64,000 nucleotides of DNA from Lunularia cruciata. Lineage: Eukaryota > Streptophyta > Marchantiopsida > Lunulariales > Lunulariaceae. Each line of letters opens with the position of its first letter. Within the stretch, counting starts at the first letter, position 1. This document shows positions 1 to 10,395 of this stretch, one piece after another. A program made the position numbers and the translations under genes. The notes beneath the pieces are model-generated. The model worked only from the letters and a program-made list of their open reading frames with translations. It was not told the DNA's origin and searched no databases. Location: the NCBI GenBank assembly GCA_948567375.1, contig OX419755.1:1493001-1557000 (forward strand), given 5' to 3'.

Positions 1-380
1 ATGAATGCCTTACTAATTAGTCTCAGAACTCGTGTAGACAGAAAGATCTTAGAGGTAGAAGATAACATTTTGATTAGATTAGACTTAGTGAAAATAGAGA
101 TAGAAAAACTTTGGAAAGATGTTAGAGCAAAACCCGAAGTAGATAACATAGGAGTACAAATGTCTTCGGAGTTACCATTGGAGACATTAGAGAAGAGTGG
201 GTCGGGAGATAAGAGTTAGATAGATTACCCACTAGTGGAATTTCAGATCAGGAAAGAGAATTGCTGGATCTAGTAGAAGGAGTAGAAGATACGAAACCCG
301 AGGACAGAGTAGTAGGAAGTAAAATTACTTTGGGTTTGGGTTTGAAAGCCGAGGAAGAAGTAGACATCAGATTGGAGTAG
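1..380 (+). pseudogene. LTR-encoded coiled-coil protein, C-terminal fragment
   Basis: The fragment encodes the conserved heptad-like segment with VDRKILEVEDNI and ends near the family stop at 378-380, where the other copies encode a terminal VDIG motif. A one-base deletion near 208 shifts the frame relative to the copies at 4610-7183 and 42500-45078, so this copy is broken. Function is unknown. The call rests on similarity to the other copies in this window. Confidence 0.75.
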
Positions 381-1174
381 TAACAGTTTTGAGATTTGAA
401 GAGGTAAATATGAAGAGGTGCATTGTCATTTTGGATCTACAGGTTAGAAGAGTTGTTGTAGAACGGTATAGTTGTTAGAATTGTCAATTGATTCAATATT
501 TAAGAGGGGCATTTGCAATCAGATGTTGTTCAGTGCTCATGATTTCTGAGAATAGATAAAGCAAAGTGCTATGAAGCAGTGCTCATCGCTTGAGCTTGAT
601 TCCAAGTATCAACTTTGCAATTGTGTTTGTGAGTGTTTGGAGAAATTTGAAGTGCAAGTCAGTGTGCTTGTTGGATGTTGGATTCCACAGCCGTGATCTT
701 CATTCTATGTGTTTGATCCTGAGTGAAGTGCAATCAAAGCAATGCCTTGACAGATCTGAGAGGAATTGTAGTGTTGGTAGTATTCTGCATTTGTGAGTGT
801 TGTGCGAGGTTGATGTGAAGCAATTTTGATCAAGGAAGTTGTGCCTTCAGTAGAGGGGTGGAACACAATTCTAAGGCGAAGTTGTTTTGCAATGAAGTGC
901 CATTTTTGGGAGAGCCTAAATCATCACAATCAAGATTGTTTGGAAAGAATTGAAGGATTTGTGATTATGGAGTGTTAATTTGTGACAAGACTGCAAATCA
1001 GTGCTTGTTACTCTCTTTTGGGTGTGGTTTCTACCTGAGAGATTGAAGACGCAGCCAAGAAGAACTACATGTTACTATTTGACTTTGTATTTGACCAATT
1101 CTGACTCGTATCTCTGCGGGAACAAACTTTACTTACCCGATTACCGCTAAAGTGATATTTGCCGGGTTGTCACA
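1..1174 (+). mobile_element. Family A long LTR, 3' part (A-I)
   Basis: The segment matches the 3' third of the complete A units at 4196-7976 and 42090-45869. It holds the C-terminal end of the LTR protein, then about 790 bp of non-coding sequence, and it stops at the family terminus GGGTTGTCACA at 1174. The 5' part lies outside the window. It interrupts a family B LTR, whose last ~120 bp follow directly. The partner target-site duplication cannot be checked because the left flank is missing. Confidence 0.85.
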
Positions 1175-1297
1175 GTAGTCCACTTTCCTATATAATACAG
1201 GTAAGGTGCTCCTTTGGGGCATCAAAGGTTTGAGTGTGAAATTGTGTGTTTCTCATGGTGTGTTTCTCCTTAGGTCTCCTATCCTTGGATTATTATA
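1175..1297 (+). repeat. Family B LTR remnant (3' end)
   Basis: The sequence following the A terminus matches the last ~120 bp of the B LTRs at 24178-24930 and 30024-30766, including the AAGGTGCTCCTTTGGGGCAT block and the terminal TCCTATCC. The terminal TATTACA has decayed to TATTATA. It is the right remainder of an LTR that A-I split. Confidence 0.8.
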
Positions 1298-1729
1298 TAT
1301 ATGGAGCTTGAAGCTCAAGTAGAAGGAGTTTTTGCATTGAGGTTGTGGACTTTAGCGGTTGGGGTAGAAAAATCTTGCTTCCAAGGGTCCAATGTAGCAA
1401 CTAGTTAGTGTGTCTTCCACTTCTATACCAATATAAAGAATACTTGGGAGCCAAACATTAGAGCCAGCTTACAAGAAGGGAAAGACAAAAATTTTGGAGG
1501 TTTTTGGGGAACTACACAAACTCTTTTTCTTCAATATGAAGGATTTGGATGCTCAAAGAAACTTGGTATTTGGATTGAGTGGGTTATTCATACACCAATT
1601 TTTTGATGTCCATACAAACATAGTGACATGAAGAAAGCCTTGATTTAGAGCCAGAATAGAGAACTTTTGAGGCTTATTTGGTGAGATTTCACATGGAGAG
1701 TATATGCATTGCAACTACATAGATAAGTA

Positions 1730-2358
1730 GATGTGTGGAGATAACCATCCTATCAATTGATAAACTATGGCTAATTGGTAAGTTATACCTACATTGGAGA
1801 AGATCTTGGATGCAACTGTGCATACAAAGGTCTTCAATACTTTTGATCTTCAAGCATAATATCATCAATGTTAATCAAGGAAAAGTTCAAGTCCAAGATA
1901 AAATTCTGGGCTATTGATCTCCATGGTAGGATGTATTATATTAATGGCAATTCTTACTATTTGGGTTAAAGAACTCTCTTGCCAAGTTCTAAAGAGTGGC
2001 GTGCAGGATCTTAATGTGATTAGATTTTGCATGGTGTTATATTTACAACATTTTGGTCTATAATACTATTGTGGAGGAGCATGAGAGACATTTGTTGGAG
2101 GTGTTTGAGAGATTGAGATCTCATGGACTCAAATTACATCTTTTGAAGTGAAAAATCTTCCAAGAGTAGGTTGAATATTTGGATCACACTATCTACCTTG
2201 GTGGACTAGATATTCAATAGACCAAGGTGGAGGCTATTGCACATATTTCTTGACCTATAGATTTGAGTAGAATATGAGCATTCCTTGGTTTGGTAAAATT
2301 ATACAACTTGTATGTTAAAGGATTTTGTGTCATTGCCAAGACTTTGATGAAGCTTACC
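1730..2358 (+). pseudogene. Family D reverse transcriptase fragment
   Basis: With frameshifts, the translation gives HPIN-LT, then VIPTLEKILDAT, then KVFNTFDLQA-YHQ (about 1740-1880), matching the palm region before the first catalytic aspartate. At about 2060-2350 it gives HERHLLEVFERLRSHGLKL, VEYLDHTIYLGG and AFLGLVKLYNLYVKGF, the conserved post-active-site block and RNase H connection of Ty3 elements. The YxDD box itself is not readable. Translation stops at the A-II insertion and resumes in RNase H at 9825. Confidence 0.75.
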
Positions 2359-4308
2359 TATGGTACCCACATTTTTTGTTTTATTTGAAATGGAGAAGAA
2401 GAAGTGTATAGAGAAGTCGGATTGTGCTTGTATGGCCAAAGAAGGCGAAGAAAAGAGTCTTTGGGATGAAACCCGAGGTAACATGGCTTCCGGTCATAAG
2501 ACAAAGTACTTGGACTTGCTCTATTAGCATATAACCCGAAGTAAGAAGTCTTCGTATCGGGGGTGCTCAATCTAAGGCAAAGATGGTGTAACAACTTTTC
2601 TTTGGGGCAAGAAATTCAAGAAGGGACCGTTCAAAAACCGGCAGTCATACACATGAAGTACACTTGACAATGATAGGCGCATGCAAGAGGTGTGATTTCT
2701 TGGTAGAAACTTGAATGAAGAGAGATGAAGAGTGCAAAACTCTATAAAAATTGAGCTCACGACAAAGCAATGTCGAGCAATTTTCCTTTGCCGTTGAGGA
2801 GTCATCCTGGATGAGATCATGGGAAGGGAAGTAGAGTTGAAGACGCGCTAGTGTGTAGAGGAGAATTCAAGAGAGTTAACTTGAGAGACAGTGAGGAAGC
2901 AAGAAAGATAGGAGGAGGAAAGAAGAACTCCAAATTCGTAGTGAGAAATCATGCAATTTGGAGGTGAGATGTGATCACCAGAATCAAAGTCTTGAGCCGA
3001 CTTCAGATCACATTCTTGGTGTGGAACTAGAACGTGAGTTTTCCAAGATTCATGACCAAGATAATTGAGAGTAAATGTCTCAATGGCCTTGAGGAAGAGA
3101 GGAAGAGAGGAAATCCGGCTTGCTGGACAGAGTCGGATTGGAGATTAGTACTCGGAAGAGAGGCATGCACGGAGTTGGGTGCCACGTTCTTGGGGAAGGG
3201 AGAGGTAGCCAAAGAAACCCAAGAAGTGAGGGATGCCTTCTCTTTGCAAAGGATGAAGAGTGGGTACAAAGTAAAGAGTTACAAAGATCCGGTCAAGAGA
3301 GGGATCGTGAGTGCTCTCATGGCAATCCTAAAGCCGGAGAGAATGACTTATGTGATGAAACACCAAGCGGTGTTCTTCCATAAGATGTTTGTAGGAGAAC
3401 CCATCAACTGGGCAAGGTGCTTCCATGGGAGAACAAGGCAGATGGTGTGGAATTTGCGGGATAAGTCGCCTCCACACTACATCGTGCCGTTTGTAGCACA
3501 TTTCTACCTCGGGTTGAATTTGCTCAATGCGGCAGAGTGCAATAGAATGGTGTTGCACTTTCATCTCGACTTGAGAAAGGAAGTCAACACGGAGGAGCAA
3601 CAGTATATTCTTCAGATCCAAAGCAGTGATGAGTACTACGCACAACAGGGAAGAGTGCATAGGTAGAAGTAAGTACTCTGAAGTCAAAGAAGCGGAGTCG
3701 ACAAGGAGAAGGTAAAGACATAGAGAAGATGAGACCTCGGAAGACCAGGAGAGGAAACCCGAGAAAAGGTATGGTGGTGATCGTGTCGTCGGAAGAAGAC
3801 TCGGAAAGCAAAGCCAAGTGCAAGTCTGAAGACTCAGAACATGAGGAAGAACTCGAGCTTACACTACAAAGTGGGGATACGAGTAGTGATAGCAATGAAG
3901 GTGGGGAGATGACATTGGTGCCTGCAGAAGAAGAAGAAGTTTGGGTGGAGCTCAAGGAAGAGAGTAATGCAAAGTTGGAGGACAAAGTGCCCGAGCCAAA
4001 GGATAAGAAGATTACTATTCAGAGAGGAGTTCAGTCAAGGCGCAAGGCAAAGTGTGAAGTGGGTCTGAGCAAGGCAAGGGAAGAGGAGAATGCAAGTTTG
4101 GGAAGTGAAGCGTCTATTCCGATATGACAACTGTAGAGAAGAAGGCGAGTATTAAGAGAAGAAGAGGTAAAGAAGGAGATCACTTTGCAGGTTGATGTGG
4201 TGCCCACATTTTTTGTTTTTTTTCAAAATAAAGGAGAAGAAGTGTATAAAGAAGTCGGATTGCGCCTGTTTGGCCGAAGAAGACGAAGAAAACTATCTTC
4301 GGGGTGAA

Positions 4309-4332
4309 ACCCGAAGTAAAGTGACTTCGGGT
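4309..4332. promoter_or_regulatory. Inverted ACCCGAAG/CTTCGGGT motif in the A upstream region
   Basis: Two 8-bp arms, ACCCGAAG and CTTCGGGT, are separated by 8 bp in a stretch rich in CGAAG words. The same neighbourhood is recognisable in A-II and A-VI with CG-to-TG/CA decay. It could be a protein-binding site in the U3-like region, but no function is shown. Confidence 0.3.
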
Positions 4333-4582
4333 CGTAAGGCGAAGTACTCTGAAATGCCGTGTCAGCATACAATACGAAGTAAATTGTCTTCGGCTCAGGG
4401 GGAGCTCAACCCGAGGCAAAGACAGTCTAACAACCTTTTGTTGGGGCGAGAAATTCAAGAAGGGGCCGTTTCAAAATTGGCGGCTCATACGCGCGAAGGT
4501 GGGGCGACAGTGACAGGTGCATGCCGGAGGTGTGATTTCTCGGTAGAAACTCAAAGTGACGGAAGACGAAGAAGTGCAACTC

Positions 4583-4590
4583 TATAAAAA
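4583..4590 (+). promoter_or_regulatory. TATA box of the LTR-encoded gene
   Basis: TATAAAAA lies 20 bp before the family start codon at 4610. The same CTCTATAAAAAT context sits before the start in A-VI (42473-42480) and A-II, so it is conserved across copies. The spacing is short for a transcript that uses the 4610 ATG, so the ATG at 4748 (M-G-G-G-K-K) may be the real start. Confidence 0.5.
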
Positions 4591-4609
4591 TCGAAACTAC
4601 ACCGACAAA

Positions 4610-7183
4610 ATGTCGAGCAATTTTCCTTCGCCGTTGAGGAGTCGTCTTGCAGGTGATCGGGGAAAGGGACATAGAGTTGGACTCGTGTTAGTGCATAAGG
4701 GAGAAGTCGAGAGAGAGAAATTGAGAGACCGAAAGAAAGTAGAAGAGATGGGAGGAGGGAAGAAGAACTCCGAATTTGTAGTGAGAAATCATGCAATTCG
4801 GAGATTAGATGTAGTAGCGAGGATCAAAGTCTTGAGCCGACTTCGGATCACCTTTCTTGCATGGAATTGGAACGTAAGTTTTCCAGGATTCATGACAGAA
4901 ATCATCGAGAGTAAATGTCTTGATGGTCCCGAGGAAGAAGGGAAGAGAGGAAATCCGGCTCGCTGGACAGAGTCGGATTGGAGACTCGTACTCGGGAAGG
5001 AGGCAAGCTCGGAGCAGGGAGCCACGTTCTTGGGGAAAGGAGAGATAGCTCAAGAAACGCAGGAGGTGAGAGAAGCCTTCTAGTCGAAGAGGACGAAGGA
5101 TGGGTATAAAGTTGAGAGTTATAAGGACCCAGTGAGGAGGGGAATTGTGAGTGCACTAATGGCCCTCCTGAAGCCAGAGAGAACTACCTATGTGATGAAA
5201 CACCAAGCGGTGTTCTTTCACAAGTTATTTGCAGGAGAACCAATAAATTGGGCAAGGTGCTTTCACGGAAGAACGAGGCAGATGGTGTGGAATCTGCGAG
5301 ATAAGTCGCCTCCACACTACATCGTACCATTTGCAGCCCACTTTTACCTCGGGTTAAATCTGCTCAATGTGGCTGAGCGTAATCGAATGGTGTCTCATTT
5401 CCATCCTGATTTGAGAAGAGAAGTCGACGCGGAGGAGGAGCAATACATTCTCCAAATCCGGAGCACAGACGATTACTACACAAAGACAGGGAAGAACGTG
5501 GAGGTCGTTGAAAGTACCCCGACGAAGAAGAGAACTCGGCAAGCAGACGCCGAAGAAAACAAGAAACCTCGGAAGATGCAGAAAAATAACCCGAGGCGAG
5601 GAATGGTGGTGATTGAGTCGGAAGATGAAGACTCAGAAGGCGGAGCCGAGCTCAAGACGGAGGACTCGAAACATGAGGAGGAACCTGAGCTGACACTGCA
5701 GAGCGGAGATACAAGCAGTGACAGTGAAGACGGTGGAGAAATGACCTCGGCACCAGCGGCTGAAGAATATGAAGAAGAAATTCAAGCCGACGTAGAAGCC
5801 GAAGACAATGTGGCGCTGGAAGACGAAGTACCGGTGCTTGAGGAGAAGAAGATTGCAGTACAGCGAGGGATTCGCTCAAGACGTAAGGCGAAGTGTGAAG
5901 CGGGACCGCGTAGAGTGAAGGAAGAGGTAGAAGGAAGCTCGGGCAGTGAGGCATCAATTCCGATACGAAGACTTCAGAGAAGAAGGCGAGTATTGGGAGA
6001 ACACGAAGAAAGAAGAGAGACTACTCCGCGGGAGGACAAAGGTATCAGTAATGGAGTAGATTACCTACAGATGGTAGTATGCCTGCTGTTGGTGAAGTTG
6101 GAAAGGAAGAAGAAGGAGATGCAGTCGACTTGTCCAGAGGTAAAGACTGTATTGCAGGTGGTATCGAGATTAGAAGAAGAAAACTCGGAGTTGAAGAAGA
6201 GTATAACCTGAGGTGAGAAGGAGAGAGAAGTACTGCAAGAGGAAGCAGTGGAGAGAAGTTGGGTAATCAAAGACCTGAAGAGAGAAGTGAGCTATTGAGA
6301 GGATCTTGCGAGGAAGAGTGACGTCGTAAGAGAGAGACAAGTAGCTGAATTTGAAATCTTGAAGCAGCAGTTTGCTGATTCAAGAGTAGAGCTCATCCAT
6401 GCTATGGCGAGGGTAGCATCGAAGGATCAAGAGCTCGATCAAGTGATGGAGAGTATGGAGGAGAAGAAGCAACTCTGGCAGCGAGAGTTGGCTACGAGAT
6501 ACGGAGAAGAAGAGAGATTACGAGACTTACTTCGTAATCAGGAAGAGAAGGTTGCACAGAAGGAGAAAGAGAAGGACGCGGTGAAGGCCGAATTCAAAGA
6601 AGAATTGGCGATGTACAGAGAGGAATGGCTTGCAGATCGGGAACGAGAAAGGAAGACAAGATTAGAGCCATTGCAGGAGATAGTCCTCAGGGTAAACGCG
6701 ATGTTAAGTACAGAGACCAGCGTTCAAATTGAAGAAGCGCGTCTGCACGAGTTGAAGCTGTTGGTGCAGGAGACGAGGCGAAGACAAGCGAAAGATACAA
6801 ATTTGAATGCCTTGTTGATTAAATTGAGAACTCGTGTAGATAGGAAGATCTTAGAAGTAGAAGACAATATCGCGATTAGATTAGACTTAGTAAGAATAGA
6901 GTTAGAAAAGCTTCGGCAGGATGTTAAAGCAAAACCCGAAGTAGATAACATCGGGATCCAAATGTCTTCGGAGTTGCCCTCAGCGACAGAAGAGAAGAGT
7001 GGGTCGAAGGATGAGGAGTTAGATAGATTACCCGCTAGTGCAATTTCAGATCAGGAAAGAGAATTGCTGGATCTGGTAGAAGATGTAGGAGTTGTGAAAC
7101 CCGAGGACAGAATAGTAGGAAGTAAGATTACTTCATGTTCGGGTTTGAAAGCCGAGGAAGAAGTAGACATCGGATCGGATTAG
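4610..7183 (+). pseudogene. LTR-encoded conserved-domain/coiled-coil protein (best-preserved copy)
   Basis: One frame is open for 857 residues apart from three stops at 5081 (TAG), 6209 and 6296 (both TGA where sister copies read CGA), with no frameshift. Residues ~50-290 form a conserved domain with ITFLAWNWN, KRGNPARWTESDW, AVFFHKLFAGEPINWARCF and AAHFYLGLNLL. Residues ~295-480 are acidic/serine-rich with a basic RRLQRRRR patch near 453, which is nuclear-signal-like. Residues ~480-780 are long Glu/Lys/Leu heptads, a predicted coiled coil. The tail ends VDIGSD. I do not recognise the domain in a named family. It could be a gag-like or accessory protein of the element. The start was chosen by conservation of M-S-S-N-F and the TATA box upstream. 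Confidence 0.75.
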
Positions 7184-7299
7184 TAACTAATTTGAGATTT
7201 GAAGGGGCAGATATGAAGAGGTGCATTGTCATTTCGGATCTGCAGGTTAGAACAGTAGTTGTAGAATGGTATAGTTGTTAGAACTGTTGATTGCTTCAC

Positions 7300-7307
7300 T
7301 ATTTAAG
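7300..7307 (+). promoter_or_regulatory. Second TATA-like box in the A LTR
   Basis: TATTTAAG lies ~115 bp after the protein stop and ~670 bp before the unit's end. It is kept as TATTTAAGAG in A-II (about 9144) and as TATTTAAAG in A2, and as ACTTAAGAG in A-VI. If A is an LTR, this would be the promoter for the genomic transcript, with R and U5 downstream. Confidence 0.4.
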
Positions 7308-7392
7308 AGTGGCATTCGTAGTATTATGTTGTTCAATGCTCATTATTTCTGAGAATAGATAAAGCGAAGTGCTGTGAAGCAGTGCTCGTCGC

Positions 7393-7599
7393 TTGAGCTT
7401 GATTCCGAGTATCAATTTTGCAATTGTGTTGGTGAGTGTTTGGAGAAATTTGAAGTGCAAGTCAGAGTGCTTGTTGGATGTTGGATTCCACAGCCTTGAT
7501 CTTCATTCTGTGTGTTTGATCTTGAGTGAAGTGCAATCGAAGCAATGCCTTGACAGATCTGAGAGGAATTGTAGTGTTGGTAGTATTCTGCGTTTATGA
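7393..7599 (+). other. Short open frame in the terminal part of the A LTR
   Basis: A 68-codon frame starting M-S-L-I-P-S-I-N-F and ending near SVGSIL(R/H)L stays open in the equivalent place in A-I (590-796), A-II (9235-9441), A-III (minus 14162-14368), A-VI (45293-45493) and A-V (46781-47005). It is Cys-rich with no recognised domain. Repeat-derived similarity alone can explain it, so coding status is doubtful. Confidence 0.2.
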
Positions 7600-9824
7600 G
7601 TACAGTGCAAAGTTGATGTGAAGCAATTTCTATCGAGGAAGTTGTGCCTTCAGTGGAGGGGTAGAACACAATTCTGAGGCGAAGTCGTTTTGCAGTGAAG
7701 TGCCATTTTTGGGAGAGCCTGAATCATCACAATCAAGATTGTTTGGAAAGATTTGATGGATTTGTGATTATGGAGTGTTAATTTGTGACAAGACTGCGAG
7801 TTAGTGCTTGTTACTCTCTTCTGGGTGTGGTTTCTACCTGAGAGACTAAAGAAGAACTCAAGAAGAACTAAAATTGTTACTTTGCTTCGTATTTGACCAA
7901 TTCTGACTCGTATCTCTGCAAGAACGAACTTTACTTATCCAATTACCGCAAAAGTGATATTTGCCGGGTTGTCACAGTTGAAGTAGTTGCAAGTGATGGA
8001 GTGGAGTACTTGCAAGAAGTTATGTGTCCTTTGTTGGCAAAGCTAGAGCACACAAAGAGGGAGATGCAGTCGAAGTGTCCGAAGGTGAAGATTGTGTTGT
8101 AGGTATTAGCAAGACTGGAAGAAGAGAACTCGGAGTTGAAGAAGAGTATAATCCAAGGTGAGGAGTGCAGAGTGAGACTCTGCACTACTGCAAGTGGATG
8201 CAGTAGTGCAGAGTCAAGTGATTGAGAACTTGAAGAGAGAAGCAAGGTATCAAGAGGAACTTGTGAAGTAGAGTGACATAGCGAGGGAAAGACAAGTAGC
8301 TGAGTATGAAATCTTGAAGCAGCAGTTTGCTGATTCAAGACTAGAAATTATCCATGCTATGGCAAGAGTAGCAGAGAAGGAACAAGATCTTGATAGAGTC
8401 ATGGAGAGTGTAGAAGAGAAGAAGCAACTGTGGCAATGGGAGTTGACAGTGAGATATAGGGAAGAAGAGAGATTACAAGAGTTACTTTGTAATCAAGAAG
8501 AGAAGGAAGATGAGATTGGAGCCATTGAAGGAGATCATAATCAGGATGAATGCGATGCTAAGTATAGAGGCTAGTATGCATATTAAAGAGATGAGGCTGC
8601 ACAAGTTGAAGTTGTTGGTGTAGGAGACGAGGAGGAGACATGCAAAGGATACAGATTTGAACGCATTGTTGATTAGTCTCAAAACTCGTGTAGATAGGAA
8701 GATATTAGAAGTGGGAGATAATATCACGATTAGATTAGATTTGGTAAAGTTGGAGATAGATAAACATTGGAAAGATGTTAGAGCAAAACCCAAAGTAGAT
8801 GATGTCTTTAGAGTTACCATTGGAGACGTTAGAGAAGAGTGGGTCAGAAGATAAGGAGTTAGATAGATTACCCACTAGTGAAATGTCAGATCAGGAAAGA
8901 GAACTATTAGATTTGGTAGAAGATGTAGGAATTATGAAACCCGAGGACAGAATATTAGGAAGTAAAGTTACTTCAGGATTGGGTTTGAAAGCCGAGGAAG
9001 AAGTAGACATCGGATAGGATTAGAAACAGATTTGAGATTTGAAGAGGCATATATGAAGAGGTGCATTGTCATTTTGGATCTGTAGGTTTGTAGAGTCATA
9101 AGGAAGAGGTACATTAGGAAGATAACTATCATTTGCTTCACTATTTAAGAGTGGCATTTGTAGGGAATTGTTGTTTAGTGCTCATTATTTCTAAGAATAG
9201 ATAAAGAAAAGTGTTGTGAAGTAGTGCTCGTCGCTTGAGCTTGATTCCGAGTATCAACTTTGCAATTGTGTTTATGAGTGTGTGGAGAAATTCAAAGTGC
9301 AAGTCAGAGTGCTTGTTGGATGTTGGATTCTGCAGCCTTGATCTTCATTCTATGTGTTTGATCCTGAGTGAAGTGCAATCAAAGCAATGCCTTAATAGAT
9401 ATGAGAGGAATTGTAGTGTTGGTAGTATTTTGCATTTGTGAGTGCAGTGCAAAGTTGATATGAAGCAATTTCAATTGAGGAAGTTGTGCCTTCAATGGAG
9501 GGGTGGAACACAATTCTAAGGTGAAGTCATTTTGTAGTGAAGTGCTATTTTTGGGAGAGCCTGAATCATCACAATCAAGATTGTTTGGAAAGAGTTGAAG
9601 AAGTTGTGATTAAGGAGTGTGAATTTGTGACAAGACTTAGAATCAGTGCTTGTTACTCTCTTTTGGGTGTGGTTTCTACCTAAGAGATTAAAGACGCAAT
9701 CAAGAAGAACTACATGTTACTGTTTGACTTTGTATTTGGACATTTCTAACTCGTATCTCTGTGGGAACAAACTTTACTTACCTGATTACTGCAAAAGTGA
9801 TATTTGTTGGGTTGTCACATTACC

Positions 9825-10390
9825 AAACTTACAAAAGAGTGGTGTTGGGGAGATGAGCATGATAGACTTGTATATAGCTCAATGAGAGGTTGAAATCAAC
9901 CCCTATTCTAATGAGATAGATCAAAGGACAACCATTCCAAGTCATACTAATTGGAGTACATTGGGACTTGGAGCAATGCTCACCCAGTAGTATAATGAAG
10001 GGAAGGAGTTTATGGTAGCTTGTGCTAGTTTATGGTAGCCTGTGATGAGGTCTTGAATCTAGAGGGTAGAGATATTGGTACAAGTTAGCATGACATTCAT
10101 GATGATGTCTTAGTGATAGACTATCTTTCTAGTGGTGTTGTGGGTGGCACAATTTGTACTAAGAAGAGAGACCATGTGGTTTAGATTGAAGGGTAGACAT
10201 CCTTCTTGAGTATGGGAGGATGGTAGAATGAGAGTAGTACCCCTTCCATCTTAAAGACCACAATTGGTATGACATGCTTATATGGAGCTAGAAGTAAAGT
10301 AGACATAAAGCTTAGTGGTGTGGTCTATAGATTGATGTACAATAGTTTGTTGCCAAATGTGTGGTTTTGTGACTAAGTAAGAGCATCATT
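9825..10390 (+). pseudogene. Family D RNase H fragment
   Basis: Translation gives TNWSTLGLGAMLTQ, then YNEGKEFMVACASLW, the first RNase H strand block of Ty3 elements. The usual catalytic Asp of DWS is Asn. A stop sits in the middle. It follows the reverse transcriptase at 1730-2358 once A-II is removed. The later part, to the solo C LTR, is too decayed to place residues. Confidence 0.65.
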
Positions 10391-10395
10391 CATTA

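Larger units (their letters stand above)
4196..7976 (+). mobile_element. Family A long LTR, complete unit (A-IIa)
   Basis: The 3,781-bp unit runs from TGTGGTGCCCACA to GGGTTGTCACA with an exact 5-bp duplication GTTGA (4191-4195 and 7977-7981). It is inserted in the linker-to-coil region of the protein gene of another A copy. Layout in order: ~390 bp upstream region, TATA box, 858-codon gene, ~115 bp spacer, a second TATA-like box at 7300, then ~670 bp to the end. There are no internal direct repeats of LTR type, no primer-binding site and no pol. By comparison with A2 I read it as a solo giant LTR. Confidence 0.9.
2769..9017 (+). pseudogene. LTR-encoded protein of A-II (split)
   Basis: The start at 2769 is the family start (M-S-S-N-F). 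The N-terminal domain reads through about 3034-3666, including NPACWTESDWRLVLG and INWARCFHGRTRQMVWNLRD. A one-base frameshift near 3660 is followed by the acidic linker to about 4190. A-IIa then interrupts the gene, and the coiled-coil part continues at 7982-9017 and ends with VDIG and a stop. Stops and frameshifts occur throughout. It is less intact than the copy inserted inside it. Confidence 0.75.
2359..9819 (+). mobile_element. Family A long LTR (A-II), interrupted by A-IIa
   Basis: The unit starts TATGGTACCCACA (decayed TGTGGTACC) and ends GGGTTGTCACA, with an exact 5-bp duplication TTACC at 2354-2358 and 9820-9824. Without the nested A-IIa copy it is about 3.68 kb. TG...CA ends and a 5-bp duplication indicate integrase-mediated LTR-type insertion. 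There is no second LTR and no pol, so it is either a solo LTR or an independent unit. The target was family D pol. Confidence 0.9.

Noticed and set aside
5132-6211. 359-codon open frame as a separate gene
   Set aside because: It is the middle of the frame 4610-7183, bounded by single-base stops at 5081 and 6209.
4196-7976. Family A as a DNA transposon with short terminal inverted repeats (TGTG...CACA)
   Set aside because: The ends match for only about four bases and no transposase domain is present. TG...CA with 5-bp duplications, plus the A2 arrangement with pol and a polypurine tract, fits an LTR better. It is not fully excluded.
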